NCBI GenBank assembly: GCA_027349615.1
Contig: DAIEML010000039.1
Location: 1 to 13,742, forward strand
Length of the DNA: 13,742 bases
Source of the DNA: Ignavibacteriales bacterium
GTDB lineage: Bacteria; Bacteroidota; Ignavibacteria; Ignavibacteriales; Ignavibacteriaceae
Reading direction: 5' to 3'
Position numbers and translations under genes: made by a program. The notes below the pieces were generated by a model, which was not told the DNA's origin, made no database searches, and saw only the letters and a list, made by a program, of their open reading frames with translations. Below, one piece after another: positions 7,667 to 13,742 of the stretch. Every line of letters begins with the position of its first letter. Position 1 is the stretch's first letter.

Positions 7667-9012
7667 TTGAAAAAGGGAGAATAATTGTAGTCGGAGGAAA
7701 TGCTGCCGGACCAGCCGCCGCCGCAAAAGCTAAAAGAGTAAGCCCGGACTCAAAAGTTTTGTTGTTTGAAACCGGAAAATTTATTTCCACAGGAACTTGC
7801 GAAATTCCTTATGTCATTTCAGGTGAAATTTCTGACTACGAAAAAATTATTTTCTTCTCTGAAGAAAAATTCAAAAAGGAAAAGGGCGTAGAAGTTTTTA
7901 TAAGACATCTGGTAACTGAGATAAATCGAAAAGAAAAATACGTTGTTGCAAAAGATTTGAATGAGAAAACGCTCAAACAATACTCTTATGATAAATTAAT
8001 TTTAGCAACTGGCTCTAAAGCAAAACATGTTAACTATTTGCCAGAAAATACTAGTAACGTGTTTACAATAAAATCAGTTGCTGATCTAATAAAATTAAAA
8101 GAATACATTTCTACAAATAAAGTTAAAACTGCTGCTGTTATTGGTTCTGGCTATTTGGGATTAGAAATTGTTGACGCTCTAAACAAAATAAACTTAGATA
8201 TCGTTTTAATTGAAAAAGAGAATTTATTGCTGCCATCAGCCGAAACGGAAATCAGTTTTTTAGTTCAAGAGTTGATGAAGAAAAATGGGATTAGATTTTT
8301 TAGAAATGTAATTGATCCGAAAATTCAAATAAGCAATAACAGAATTAATAGTTTGGAAATTGAAGGGCGAATTATTGAAGTTGATCTTGTAATTACTGCT
8401 ATTGGATTTATTCCAAATTCTGATTTAGCAGTTCAATCTAAATTAGAATTAGGACAATTTGGTGGTATTAAAGTTGACAACCGATTAAGAACTTCAGATC
8501 CAAATATTTTTGCTGCTGGCGATTGCATTGAAATTAAAAATGCTGTAACAAATAAAAATGATTATATTCCACTTGCAACATTAGCACATGAAAATGGTCA
8601 TATTGCAGGTGCAAATGCCGCCGGCGAAAACCATAACGCAGAACCCGCGGTTAAAAATTTATCAGTAAAAATATTTGATAAATTTTATATTACTGTTGGA
8701 ATTTCTACTTCAGTAGCTGAAAATTATAAATTTAATTTTTCTTCTGTTTCTGAAGTAGCTTCAAATCTAATTAAAGTAATGCCCGATAGCGAAAATGTAT
8801 TTGGAAAAATTATTTTTGAAAAAAATAGTAAAAGAATTTTAGGCGCAGCATTTTTCGGAGGTAAGGAAGTTTCTGGTTACGGAGATTTAATTTCATTGTT
8901 GATTAAAACCAGACAGCCCGCTAATATTTTGTCATCAATAAATTATAATTATACGCCGCCATTATCACCAATGGTAAATTTACTTTCGGTGCTTGGAAGA
9001 AAAATAAAATAA
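7663..9012 (+). CDS. CoA-disulfide reductase-family FAD/NAD(P)-dependent oxidoreductase
   Basis: This is a 449-residue flavoenzyme of the pyridine nucleotide-disulfide oxidoreductase superfamily. The FAD-binding Rossmann motif GGNAAG is at 11-16 and ATGS at 115-118. The NAD(P)-binding motif GSGYLG is at 161-166, and the second FAD segment FAAGDC at 293-298. A single cysteine, Cys46 in STGTCEIPY, sits where CoA-disulfide reductases and NADH oxidases carry their lone redox cysteine; there is no CxxxxC pair. The C-terminus has YNYTPPLSP (438-446), matching the Y-x-PP-x-S-P segment known near the CoA site. The family reduces CoA disulfide or related persulfides, or oxidises NADH with oxygen. Which of these applies here cannot be read from the sequence. 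It begins inside the der stop codon and has no Shine-Dalgarno of its own, so it probably depends on der translation. upp follows after 17 bases. Confidence 0.88.
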   Translation: MIEKGRIIVVGGNAAGPAAAAKAKRVSPDSKVLLFETGKFISTGTCEIPYVISGEISDYEKIIFFSEEKFKKEKGVEVFIRHLVTEINRKEKYVVAKDLNEKTLKQYSYDKLILATGSKAKHVNYLPENTSNVFTIKSVADLIKLKEYISTNKVKTAAVIGSGYLGLEIVDALNKINLDIVLIEKENLLLPSAETEISFLVQELMKKNGIRFFRNVIDPKIQISNNRINSLEIEGRIIEVDLVITAIGFIPNSDLAVQSKLELGQFGGIKVDNRLRTSDPNIFAAGDCIEIKNAVTNKNDYIPLATLAHENGHIAGANAAGENHNAEPAVKNLSVKIFDKFYITVGISTSVAENYKFNFSSVSEVASNLIKVMPDSENVFGKIIFEKNSKRILGAAFFGGKEVSGYGDLISLLIKTRQPANILSSINYNYTPPLSPMVNLLSVLGRKIK

Positions 9013-9019
9013 AAAATCT

Positions 9020-9023
9020 GGAG
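9020..9023 (+). promoter_or_regulatory. Shine-Dalgarno for upp
   Basis: GGAG ends 6 bases before the ATG at 9030. It supports that start, and it contrasts with der, rel and ruvX, which have no clear Shine-Dalgarno. Confidence 0.7.
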
Positions 9024-9029
9024 AAAATT

Positions 9030-9668
9030 ATGTCAAACATATTTCCAAATTTTCATCTAATTGATCACCCAATAATTAAACGAGATGTAACAGTATTGCG
9101 TGATGCTTCAACTCAACCTGAAATTTTTAGAGCAGCGGTTAAAAGAATTTCTAATATTCTTGCTGTGGAGATTAGCAAAGATTTGCACGTTTCTGAGTTT
9201 GAGGTTGAAACTCCATTAGAAAAAACGATTGGTTACAAACTAAAAGATGAAATTGTTCTTGTTCCGGTTTTAAGAGCCGGCTTGGGAATGGTGAGCGGAT
9301 TTTTGGAAATTATTCCGGATGCAAAAGTTGGCCATATCGGACTTCAAAGAGATGAAGCTACTTTAAAGCCTATGGAATATTACTATAAAACGCCTAAGAA
9401 TATTGATTCGGCAAAGGTTTTGTTGATTGATCCAATGCTTGCGACCGGAGGCAGTGCTTCTGAAGCAATAAATTATCTTAAAAAAAGAGGAGTTGAAAAT
9501 TTAATATTTGCATGCTTAGTTGCAGCACCTGAAGGCATCAAAAAAATTTATGGCAAACATCCAGAGGTTAAAATTTATGGCGCAGCACTCGATAGAGAAT
9601 TAAATGAAAAAGGTTATATACTTCCAGGACTTGGCGATGCCGGAGATAGAACTTTTGGTACACTTTAA
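9030..9668 (+). CDS. upp: Uracil phosphoribosyltransferase
   Basis: This enzyme makes UMP from uracil and PRPP in pyrimidine salvage, in the cytoplasm. The protein has 212 residues, close to the usual 208-210. VLRAGLGM (80-87) holds the conserved Arg82. The PRPP-binding loop is DPMLATGGS (134-142). The uracil-recognition tail is at 196-211, YILPGLGDAGDRTFGT, the family signature. All key parts are intact. The ATG at 9030 has a good Shine-Dalgarno (GGAG, 6-base spacing). It lies 17 bases after the flavoenzyme gene, and its last codons overlap the probable start of the next gene, so it belongs to the der operon. Confidence 0.97.
   Translation: MSNIFPNFHLIDHPIIKRDVTVLRDASTQPEIFRAAVKRISNILAVEISKDLHVSEFEVETPLEKTIGYKLKDEIVLVPVLRAGLGMVSGFLEIIPDAKVGHIGLQRDEATLKPMEYYYKTPKNIDSAKVLLIDPMLATGGSASEAINYLKKRGVENLIFACLVAAPEGIKKIYGKHPEVKIYGAALDRELNEKGYILPGLGDAGDRTFGTL
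9642..9645 (+). promoter_or_regulatory. Shine-Dalgarno supporting a TTG start for the TPR gene
   Basis: GGAG inside the end of upp lies 9 bases before a TTG at 9655 that opens a compact signal peptide. This is the main reason for preferring TTG 9655 over the in-frame ATGs at 9604 and 9637. Confidence 0.5.
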
Positions 9669-10689
9669 AAAAATTTTAATTATTTTTTTTATCATTCTTC
9701 TTTGTAAAGAAAGTTTTTCACAAACTTATCCGGATCATCGCGTAGATTCTTTACTTACTTCTGGAATAAACTCAATTATTAATCAAGATTATTCACTGGC
9801 ACAAAAAACTTTTCAAGATTTGGATAAAGAATATCATCAACTTCCGCTTGGTAAGATTTATCTCACAGCAGTATATATCACAAAAGCATTCGATTATTCA
9901 GAAAGTTTTGAAACCGATTCAATAAATAAATATTTACTTGAAGCAAAAGCTCAATCAGAAATGTTGATTAAAGAGGATGATAAGAATATTTGGAATGAAT
10001 ATTTCTTAGCGCTCTCTGAAGGATTTTATGCTTACTTCCAGGCATTAAATAAAAATTGGTTTTCAGCTCTTTCTAATGGCTTAAGTTCAGTTTCTGATTT
10101 CGAAAAGTGTTTGGAGATGAATAAAAATTTTTACGAAGCTTATACAGCAATAGGCACTTATAAATATTGGAAAAGTAGAAAAACTGAATTTATAAATTGG
10201 CTTCCTTTTGTGCCGAATGAAGAAGAAAAAGGAATTAGCTTTATTAAAAATTCAATTAAACATTTTACTTACAATAAATATTTAGCGATGAATTCGCTTA
10301 TTTGGATTTACATTGAAGAAAAAAAATATTCCGATGCTGTCTCTTTAGCTAAAGAGGCTTTAAACGAATTTCCTAAAAACAGATCATTTAAATGGGCATT
10401 GGCCAGAGCTTATCAAGATATAGATATAAATGAATCGATTAAAGTTTTATCTGACTTATTGAATTCGTACAGCAAAGTAAAAAATATAAATCGCTGCAAC
10501 AAAATTATAATATTGCATAATATAGCTCAGCTTTATAAAAAATCCGGAAAGTTTGATATGGCCTTAAACCTTTGTAATGAAATTCTTAATATCAAAGATT
10601 TAACGAATTATGAAAAAGAAAAATTAAATAAAAGAATTGAACGTGTTCAGAAACTTCAAGAAGAGCTAAGCCAAGATCTTTCCAAATAA
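9655..10689 (+). CDS. Exported TPR-repeat protein
   Basis: I know no specific name for this protein. From the TTG at 9655 it has 344 residues and begins with a signal peptide: basic VHFKK, a run of hydrophobic residues, then SFS before Gln. A cysteine lies in the hydrophobic part, but the preceding residues (I-L-L) do not make a good lipobox. Helical repeats follow. The clearest are near the C-terminus: an A-M-N-S-L-I-W-I-Y / K-K-Y-S-D-A-V pair, and a later N-I-A-Q-L-Y-K-K-S-G-K-F-D-M-A-L unit that is classic TPR spacing. A conserved-looking AIGTYKYWKS plus LPFVPNEE segment sits mid-protein. The C-terminus is a charged helix. Other in-frame starts are ATG 9604 (361 residues, would overlap upp by 65 bases) and ATG 9637. 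The overlap with upp suggests it is the last gene of the der operon. The likely location is periplasm or outer-membrane face; the partner is unknown. Confidence 0.78.
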   Translation: MVHFKKILIIFFIILLCKESFSQTYPDHRVDSLLTSGINSIINQDYSLAQKTFQDLDKEYHQLPLGKIYLTAVYITKAFDYSESFETDSINKYLLEAKAQSEMLIKEDDKNIWNEYFLALSEGFYAYFQALNKNWFSALSNGLSSVSDFEKCLEMNKNFYEAYTAIGTYKYWKSRKTEFINWLPFVPNEEEKGISFIKNSIKHFTYNKYLAMNSLIWIYIEEKKYSDAVSLAKEALNEFPKNRSFKWALARAYQDIDINESIKVLSDLLNSYSKVKNINRCNKIIILHNIAQLYKKSGKFDMALNLCNEILNIKDLTNYEKEKLNKRIERVQKLQEELSQDLSK

Positions 10690-10714
10690 CCTTTAAGCTG
10701 ATTTTTTGAATATA

Positions 10715-10736
10715 TGCTGACTTTAACAATTCAGCA
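10715..10736. other. Small hairpin between TPR gene and rel
   Basis: TGCTGA (10715-10720) and TCAGCA (10731-10736) form a perfect 6-base inverted repeat around a 10-base loop. No T-run follows on either strand, so it is not a normal terminator. It lies in the 98-base gap before rel, which is otherwise plain AT-rich DNA, and could be an operator, a leader structure or chance. Confidence 0.3.
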
Positions 10737-10787
10737 AAATCAATTAAATTACATTTACTTAAATATATAAAATGAAATTAATGATTT

Positions 10788-12959
10788 ATGAGCATAACAA
10801 ATCCAAAACATATTAAAATGGCTGAAGAGCTTTTGGATGCTTGTAGACAGCATTTTGCAAAGGTTAACGAAGAATTAATTAGCAAAGCTTTCGAGTTTTG
10901 TTTAGAAGCTCATAAGAATGATTTACGCGCTTCCGGTGAACCATATTTTACTCATCCTTATGAAGTCGCTTTAATTGTTGCTAAAGAGCTGCCTCTAGAT
11001 GATGTTACCGTTGTTAGTGCACTGCTTCATGATGTTGTTGAAGATACTGAATTCAATCTTGAAATTCTCTCAAAAGAATTTGGAAAGGAAGTTGCAGAAA
11101 TTGTTGATGGCGTAACAAAGATAAGCGGAATATTTAAGGGACAAGAAATTACTCAAGCAGAAAATTATAGAAAATTACTTCTTTCTATGGTGAAAGATGT
11201 TCGTGTAATTTTAGTAAAATTTGCTGATAGATTGCATAATATGAGAACACTGCAATTTGTAAATCCAGACAAGCAAAGAAGAATTGCGCAAGAAACATTA
11301 GAAATCTATGCCCCATTTGCAAATAGATTTGGATTAGGTCGTGTAAAATGGGAATTAGAAGATTTATCTTTTAAATATCTAAACAAAGAAGCATATGAAG
11401 AGATTGCACATAAAATAAAAAGTAAAAGGAGAGAAAGAGAATCATATATTAAAAAATTTACTGAACCAATTCTTGATAAACTGGACGAATATAATTTAAA
11501 GTACGAAATTAATGGAAGGCCGAAACATCTTTACAGCATTTATCGAAAAATGGTAACTCGTAATAAACCTTTTGAAGAAATTTATGATTTATTTGCAATC
11601 AGAATTATTTTGGATACTGAAAACAACAATGACTGTTATACTACTTTAGGCATTGTAAATCAAATGTACCTTCCGGTACCAGATAGATTTAAAGATTATG
11701 TTTCAATTCCGAAGACAAATAATTATCAATCAATTCATACAACAGTTGTGGGACCAGAGGGAAGATTAGTTGAAGTTCAAATTAGAACTAAGAAAATGCA
11801 CGAAGTTGCAGAAAAAGGTGTTGCTGCACATTGGAAATATAAAGAGAATAAAACCGCTTCCGAAAAAGATATGGAAAATTGGGTCAATTGGATTAGGGAT
11901 ATTTTTGAAAATGCATCTAAGGACGAAGCTAAAAAAGATCTTCTTGAAAGTTTTAAACTTAATTTATATCAGGATGAAATTTATGTGTTTACACCAAAAG
12001 GCGATTTAAGAAGGCTGCCTGTTGGTTCAACTCCTGTTGACTTTGCTTTTGAAATTCACAGCAAAGTAGGTTATCATTGTATCGGAGCAAAGGTAAATGG
12101 GAAAATTGTACCTCTTGATACTAAACTTCACAGCGGTGATCAAGTTGAAATTATAACATCTAAAAATCAACATCCGAATAAAAACTGGATCAAATTTGTA
12201 GCAACACATAAATCAAAAAATGCTGTTAAAAAGTGGATCAATAAGGAAGAAGAAGATGTTATAAATTCAGGCAAGGAAATTTGGGAAAAGAAAATCAAAA
12301 AATTGAAGTTATCATTTACGTCAAGTGATATAACAAAGCTTTCTGCAAATTTAAAATATGAAAGCCCTCGCCATTTCTTTAAAAGTATTGCTCAAAATAA
12401 AATTAATCTTGATGAAGTTTTAACTGCTACAAAGGAAAAAGAAAAAAAGGAAAAGTCAGCAGTATTAGAATTTGGTAATTTTGCAGAAATTGCCAGAGAC
12501 GACATAGGCGGAGTATTAGTTGATGGTAAAAAATCAGGTATACTTTATTCATACGCTAAATGCTGTAATCCAATTCCAGGAGATCCGGTAATTGGTTATA
12601 TAACAGTTGGCGAAGGTATAAAAATTCATCGTAAAACTTGTAATAATTTATTGAAAATTTCTGAAAAAGAAGTTAGCAAACTTGTTCCGGTTCAATGGCC
12701 GGAATCTGCTGGCTCTTTGTTTGTGGCGGGTTTAAGTGTAATGGGTGAAGATACACCTGGAATTTTGAATGAGATTTCGCATGCAATTGTTTCATATCAG
12801 AATACAAATATTAAATCAATTAATATTAATACAAATGATTCAATGTTTGAAGGAAGTGTTACGTTATACGTTCAGAATCTTGATCATCTTTCCAGTATTA
12901 TTGATCGTTTGAAGAAATTAAAAGGAGTTTATACAGTGGAAAGATTTGAAAGTGCTTAA
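10788..12959 (+). CDS. Bifunctional (p)ppGpp synthetase/hydrolase Rel (RelA/SpoT family)
   Basis: This enzyme makes and degrades (p)ppGpp, the stringent-response alarmone. The 723 residues match full-length long RSH proteins. The HD hydrolase domain looks active: His56, His81-Asp82, Glu85-Asp86, Asp147 and Asn151 are all present. In the synthetase domain, GRPKHLYSIYRKM (243-255) is followed by RFKD (310-313), the RxKD motif of bifunctional Rel/SpoT enzymes, not the ExDD of monofunctional RelA. The G-loop reads NNYQSIHT (321-328), with Asn where Gly is usual before the substrate-stacking Tyr323. The TGS domain is at about 396-458. The conserved Cys motif has Cys602, Cys603, His624 and Cys628. 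An ACT domain ends the protein (about 650-723). No Shine-Dalgarno is seen at the ATG at 10788; upstream ATGs at 10772 and 10781 are out of frame. ruvX follows with no gap. The symbol is left empty because rel and spoT are both used. Confidence 0.96.
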   Translation: MSITNPKHIKMAEELLDACRQHFAKVNEELISKAFEFCLEAHKNDLRASGEPYFTHPYEVALIVAKELPLDDVTVVSALLHDVVEDTEFNLEILSKEFGKEVAEIVDGVTKISGIFKGQEITQAENYRKLLLSMVKDVRVILVKFADRLHNMRTLQFVNPDKQRRIAQETLEIYAPFANRFGLGRVKWELEDLSFKYLNKEAYEEIAHKIKSKRRERESYIKKFTEPILDKLDEYNLKYEINGRPKHLYSIYRKMVTRNKPFEEIYDLFAIRIILDTENNNDCYTTLGIVNQMYLPVPDRFKDYVSIPKTNNYQSIHTTVVGPEGRLVEVQIRTKKMHEVAEKGVAAHWKYKENKTASEKDMENWVNWIRDIFENASKDEAKKDLLESFKLNLYQDEIYVFTPKGDLRRLPVGSTPVDFAFEIHSKVGYHCIGAKVNGKIVPLDTKLHSGDQVEIITSKNQHPNKNWIKFVATHKSKNAVKKWINKEEEDVINSGKEIWEKKIKKLKLSFTSSDITKLSANLKYESPRHFFKSIAQNKINLDEVLTATKEKEKKEKSAVLEFGNFAEIARDDIGGVLVDGKKSGILYSYAKCCNPIPGDPVIGYITVGEGIKIHRKTCNNLLKISEKEVSKLVPVQWPESAGSLFVAGLSVMGEDTPGILNEISHAIVSYQNTNIKSININTNDSMFEGSVTLYVQNLDHLSSIIDRLKKLKGVYTVERFESA

Positions 12960-13391
12960 ATGGAAGAAGATGGTTCATTAAAAAGAATTTTAGCAATTGA
13001 TTTTGGTTTGAAAAGAATTGGACTTGCCCTTAGTGATCCGCTTGCAATTTTTGCTTATCCTTTTAAAACAATTTTTAATGATAAAAATTTATGGCAGGAA
13101 TTAACAAAAATTATTAGTGAAAATTCAGTTAAGAAAATTGTTTTAGGTCTACCAAAAAAAGAAAATGGTAATCCAGCATCAATAACTAACGATGTTATAA
13201 AATTTAAAAATCAGTTAGAAGAAAAATTTGATTTAGAAGTTTTATTACGGGATGAAAGATATTCATCTTCGATTGCTAAAGAATTAATTTTAGAATCAGT
13301 TACTAAGAAATCAAAGAGGAAAGAAAAAGGATTGTTAGATAGAAATGCTGCCGCAGTTATTCTTCAAGATTATTTAGATGGTCATAAATAA
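12960..13391 (+). CDS. ruvX: RuvX/YqgF-family nuclease (putative pre-16S rRNA processing)
   Basis: The protein is a small RNase H-fold nuclease of 143 residues, a normal length for YqgF. Members have been linked to 5' processing of pre-16S rRNA and earlier to Holliday junction resolution. Motifs are in order: AIDFGLKRIGLALSD (12-26) with catalytic Asp14, IVLGLPKKENG (60-70), DERYSS (98-103), and LLDRNAAAVILQDYL (125-139) with Asp127. The acidic residues Asp14, Glu99 and Asp127 are all there. Lys-Lys-Glu-Asn replaces the more common uncharged/Asp residues in the GLP loop, which is a mild variation. The start codon touches the rel stop (TAAATG), with no own Shine-Dalgarno beyond weak purines, so translation is probably coupled to rel. 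No convincing terminator follows; only a T-run is seen near 13420. Confidence 0.93.
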   Translation: MEEDGSLKRILAIDFGLKRIGLALSDPLAIFAYPFKTIFNDKNLWQELTKIISENSVKKIVLGLPKKENGNPASITNDVIKFKNQLEEKFDLEVLLRDERYSSSIAKELILESVTKKSKRKEKGLLDRNAAAVILQDYLDGHK

Positions 13392-13428
13392 TAATTCATA
13401 AAATTTCTTTACAAAGTCTTTTTTCTAA

Positions 13429-13457
13429 TTGACATTGATAACATCATAAACTATTTT
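13429..13457 (+). promoter_or_regulatory. Promoter of the microcompartment shell gene
   Basis: A perfect TTGACA (13429-13434) is followed after 17 bases by TATTTT (13452-13457), four of six matches to a -10 box. It lies 34 bases before the BMC start codon. Between the boxes, TGAT (13436-13439) and ATCA (13443-13446) make a small inverted repeat that could be part of an operator. TATTTTGG also loosely recalls the Bacteroidetes -7 box TAnnTTTG but is not an exact match. Confidence 0.55.
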
Positions 13458-13476
13458 GGAATACAAAAAATTACTT

Positions 13477-13483
13477 AAGGGAG
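13477..13483 (+). promoter_or_regulatory. Strong Shine-Dalgarno for the shell gene
   Basis: AAGGGAG ends 7 bases before the ATG at 13491. It is the best ribosome site in the window, which fits the high expression expected of a shell protein. Confidence 0.75.
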
Positions 13484-13490
13484 CATTTAT

Positions 13491-13742
13491 ATGACACTTG
13501 ACGCACTTGGCATGGTTGAAACCAAAGGATTGGTAGGTGCAATTGAAGCAGCGGATGCAATGGTTAAAGCTGCAAAAGTAGAACTTCTCGGAAAAGAAAC
13601 CATAGGCGGCGGTTATGTAACCGTAATGGTCAGAGGTGATGTTGGTGCTGTTAAAGCTGCAACTGATGCTGGAGCAGCCGCTGCACAAAGAGTAGGTGAG
13701 TTAGTGTCCGTTCACGTTATTCCAAGACCACACTCTGAAGTG
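13491..13742 (+). CDS. BMC-domain microcompartment shell protein, EutM/PduA type (3' end missing)
   Basis: The 84 visible residues are almost a complete BMC domain, which usually runs to about 90-97 residues. They closely resemble EutM and PduA, which form hexameric tiles of the protein shell around a bacterial microcompartment. Visible family marks are [20 protein letters not shown] (5-24), the edge lysine Lys26, the pore loop TIGGG (37-41), [19 protein letters not shown] (47-65) and HVIPRP (75-80) with Arg79. It is preceded by its own promoter and a strong Shine-Dalgarno, 99 bases after ruvX, so it likely opens a new operon. Its base and codon use are richer in G and C than the neighbours, partly because it is full of Ala, Gly and Val. 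The pore loop alone does not tell which substrate passes; that needs the downstream enzymes. A single-domain shell protein is certain; EutM versus PduA versus another subtype is not. Confidence 0.95.
   Translation, partial: MTLDALGMVETKGLVGAIEAADAMVKAAKVELLGKETIGGGYVTVMVRGDVGAVKAATDAGAAAAQRVGELVSVHVIPRPHSEV

Noticed and set aside
9604..9606. ATG as the start of the TPR gene
   Set aside because: It lies deep inside upp, has no signal-peptide logic, and a better ribosome site precedes TTG 9655.
9670..9720. Lipoprotein signal in the TPR protein
   Set aside because: The cysteine is preceded by I-L-L, not by a small residue at -1, and SFS|Q gives a better type I site.
11770..12209. Two short open frames (+ 11770-12009, - 12027-12209)
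   Set aside because: Both are shadows of the intact Rel coding frame.
13392..13428. Terminator after ruvX
   Set aside because: There is a T-run near 13420, but the only inverted repeat before it (CTTT/AAAG) leaves a 2-base loop.
13425..13688. Minus-strand open frame of 87 codons
   Set aside because: It is the shadow of the BMC gene, whose + strand product matches a known family almost residue by residue.
1..13742. CRISPR arrays, insertion sequences, tRNA or rRNA genes
   Set aside because: No regular direct repeats, transposase motifs or tRNA-like cloverleaf sequence were seen; gaps are all under 125 bases.

Overview
The window looks like a piece of chromosome from an AT-rich, Gram-negative member of the Bacteroidota/Ignavibacteria group. 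Four observations point there. The first protein ends in a type IX secretion (Por) sorting domain. Three exported proteins have signal peptides that appear to be cut just before a glutamine. There is a bifunctional Rel/SpoT enzyme. A microcompartment shell gene sits at the right edge; such loci are known in Ignavibacteria (for example Melioribacter) and are uncommon in Bacteroidetes proper. The placement is inference from gene content, since no rRNA is present. All genes lie on the + strand and gaps are short (none over 125 bases).

Region 1 (1-6230) holds three cell-envelope genes: the 3' part of an M6-metallopeptidase-like protein carrying a T9SS sorting domain; a 1030-residue protein that joins a zinc-metallopeptidase-like domain, a TolB/PD40-type propeller and an Omp85/D15-like outer-membrane barrel; and a DUF5683-like exported or membrane protein. 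A strong intrinsic terminator (6260-6293) closes this region.

Region 2 (6353-10689) is a tight run of four genes: der (ribosome-assembly GTPase), a CoA-disulfide-reductase-family flavoenzyme whose start overlaps the der stop as ATGA, upp (uracil salvage), and an exported TPR protein that probably starts at a TTG inside the end of upp.

Region 3 (10788-13391) is rel/spoT followed directly by ruvX, with stop and start codons touching.

Region 4 (13429-13742) begins a new transcription unit. A good promoter and Shine-Dalgarno sequence precede the first 84 residues of a BMC-domain hexameric shell protein very like EutM/PduA. The window ends inside this gene, so the cargo enzymes that would reveal what the microcompartment does lie outside it. 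The likeliest 'system' here is therefore a bacterial microcompartment operon of which only the first gene is visible. No mobile elements, CRISPR arrays, tRNA or rRNA genes were seen.
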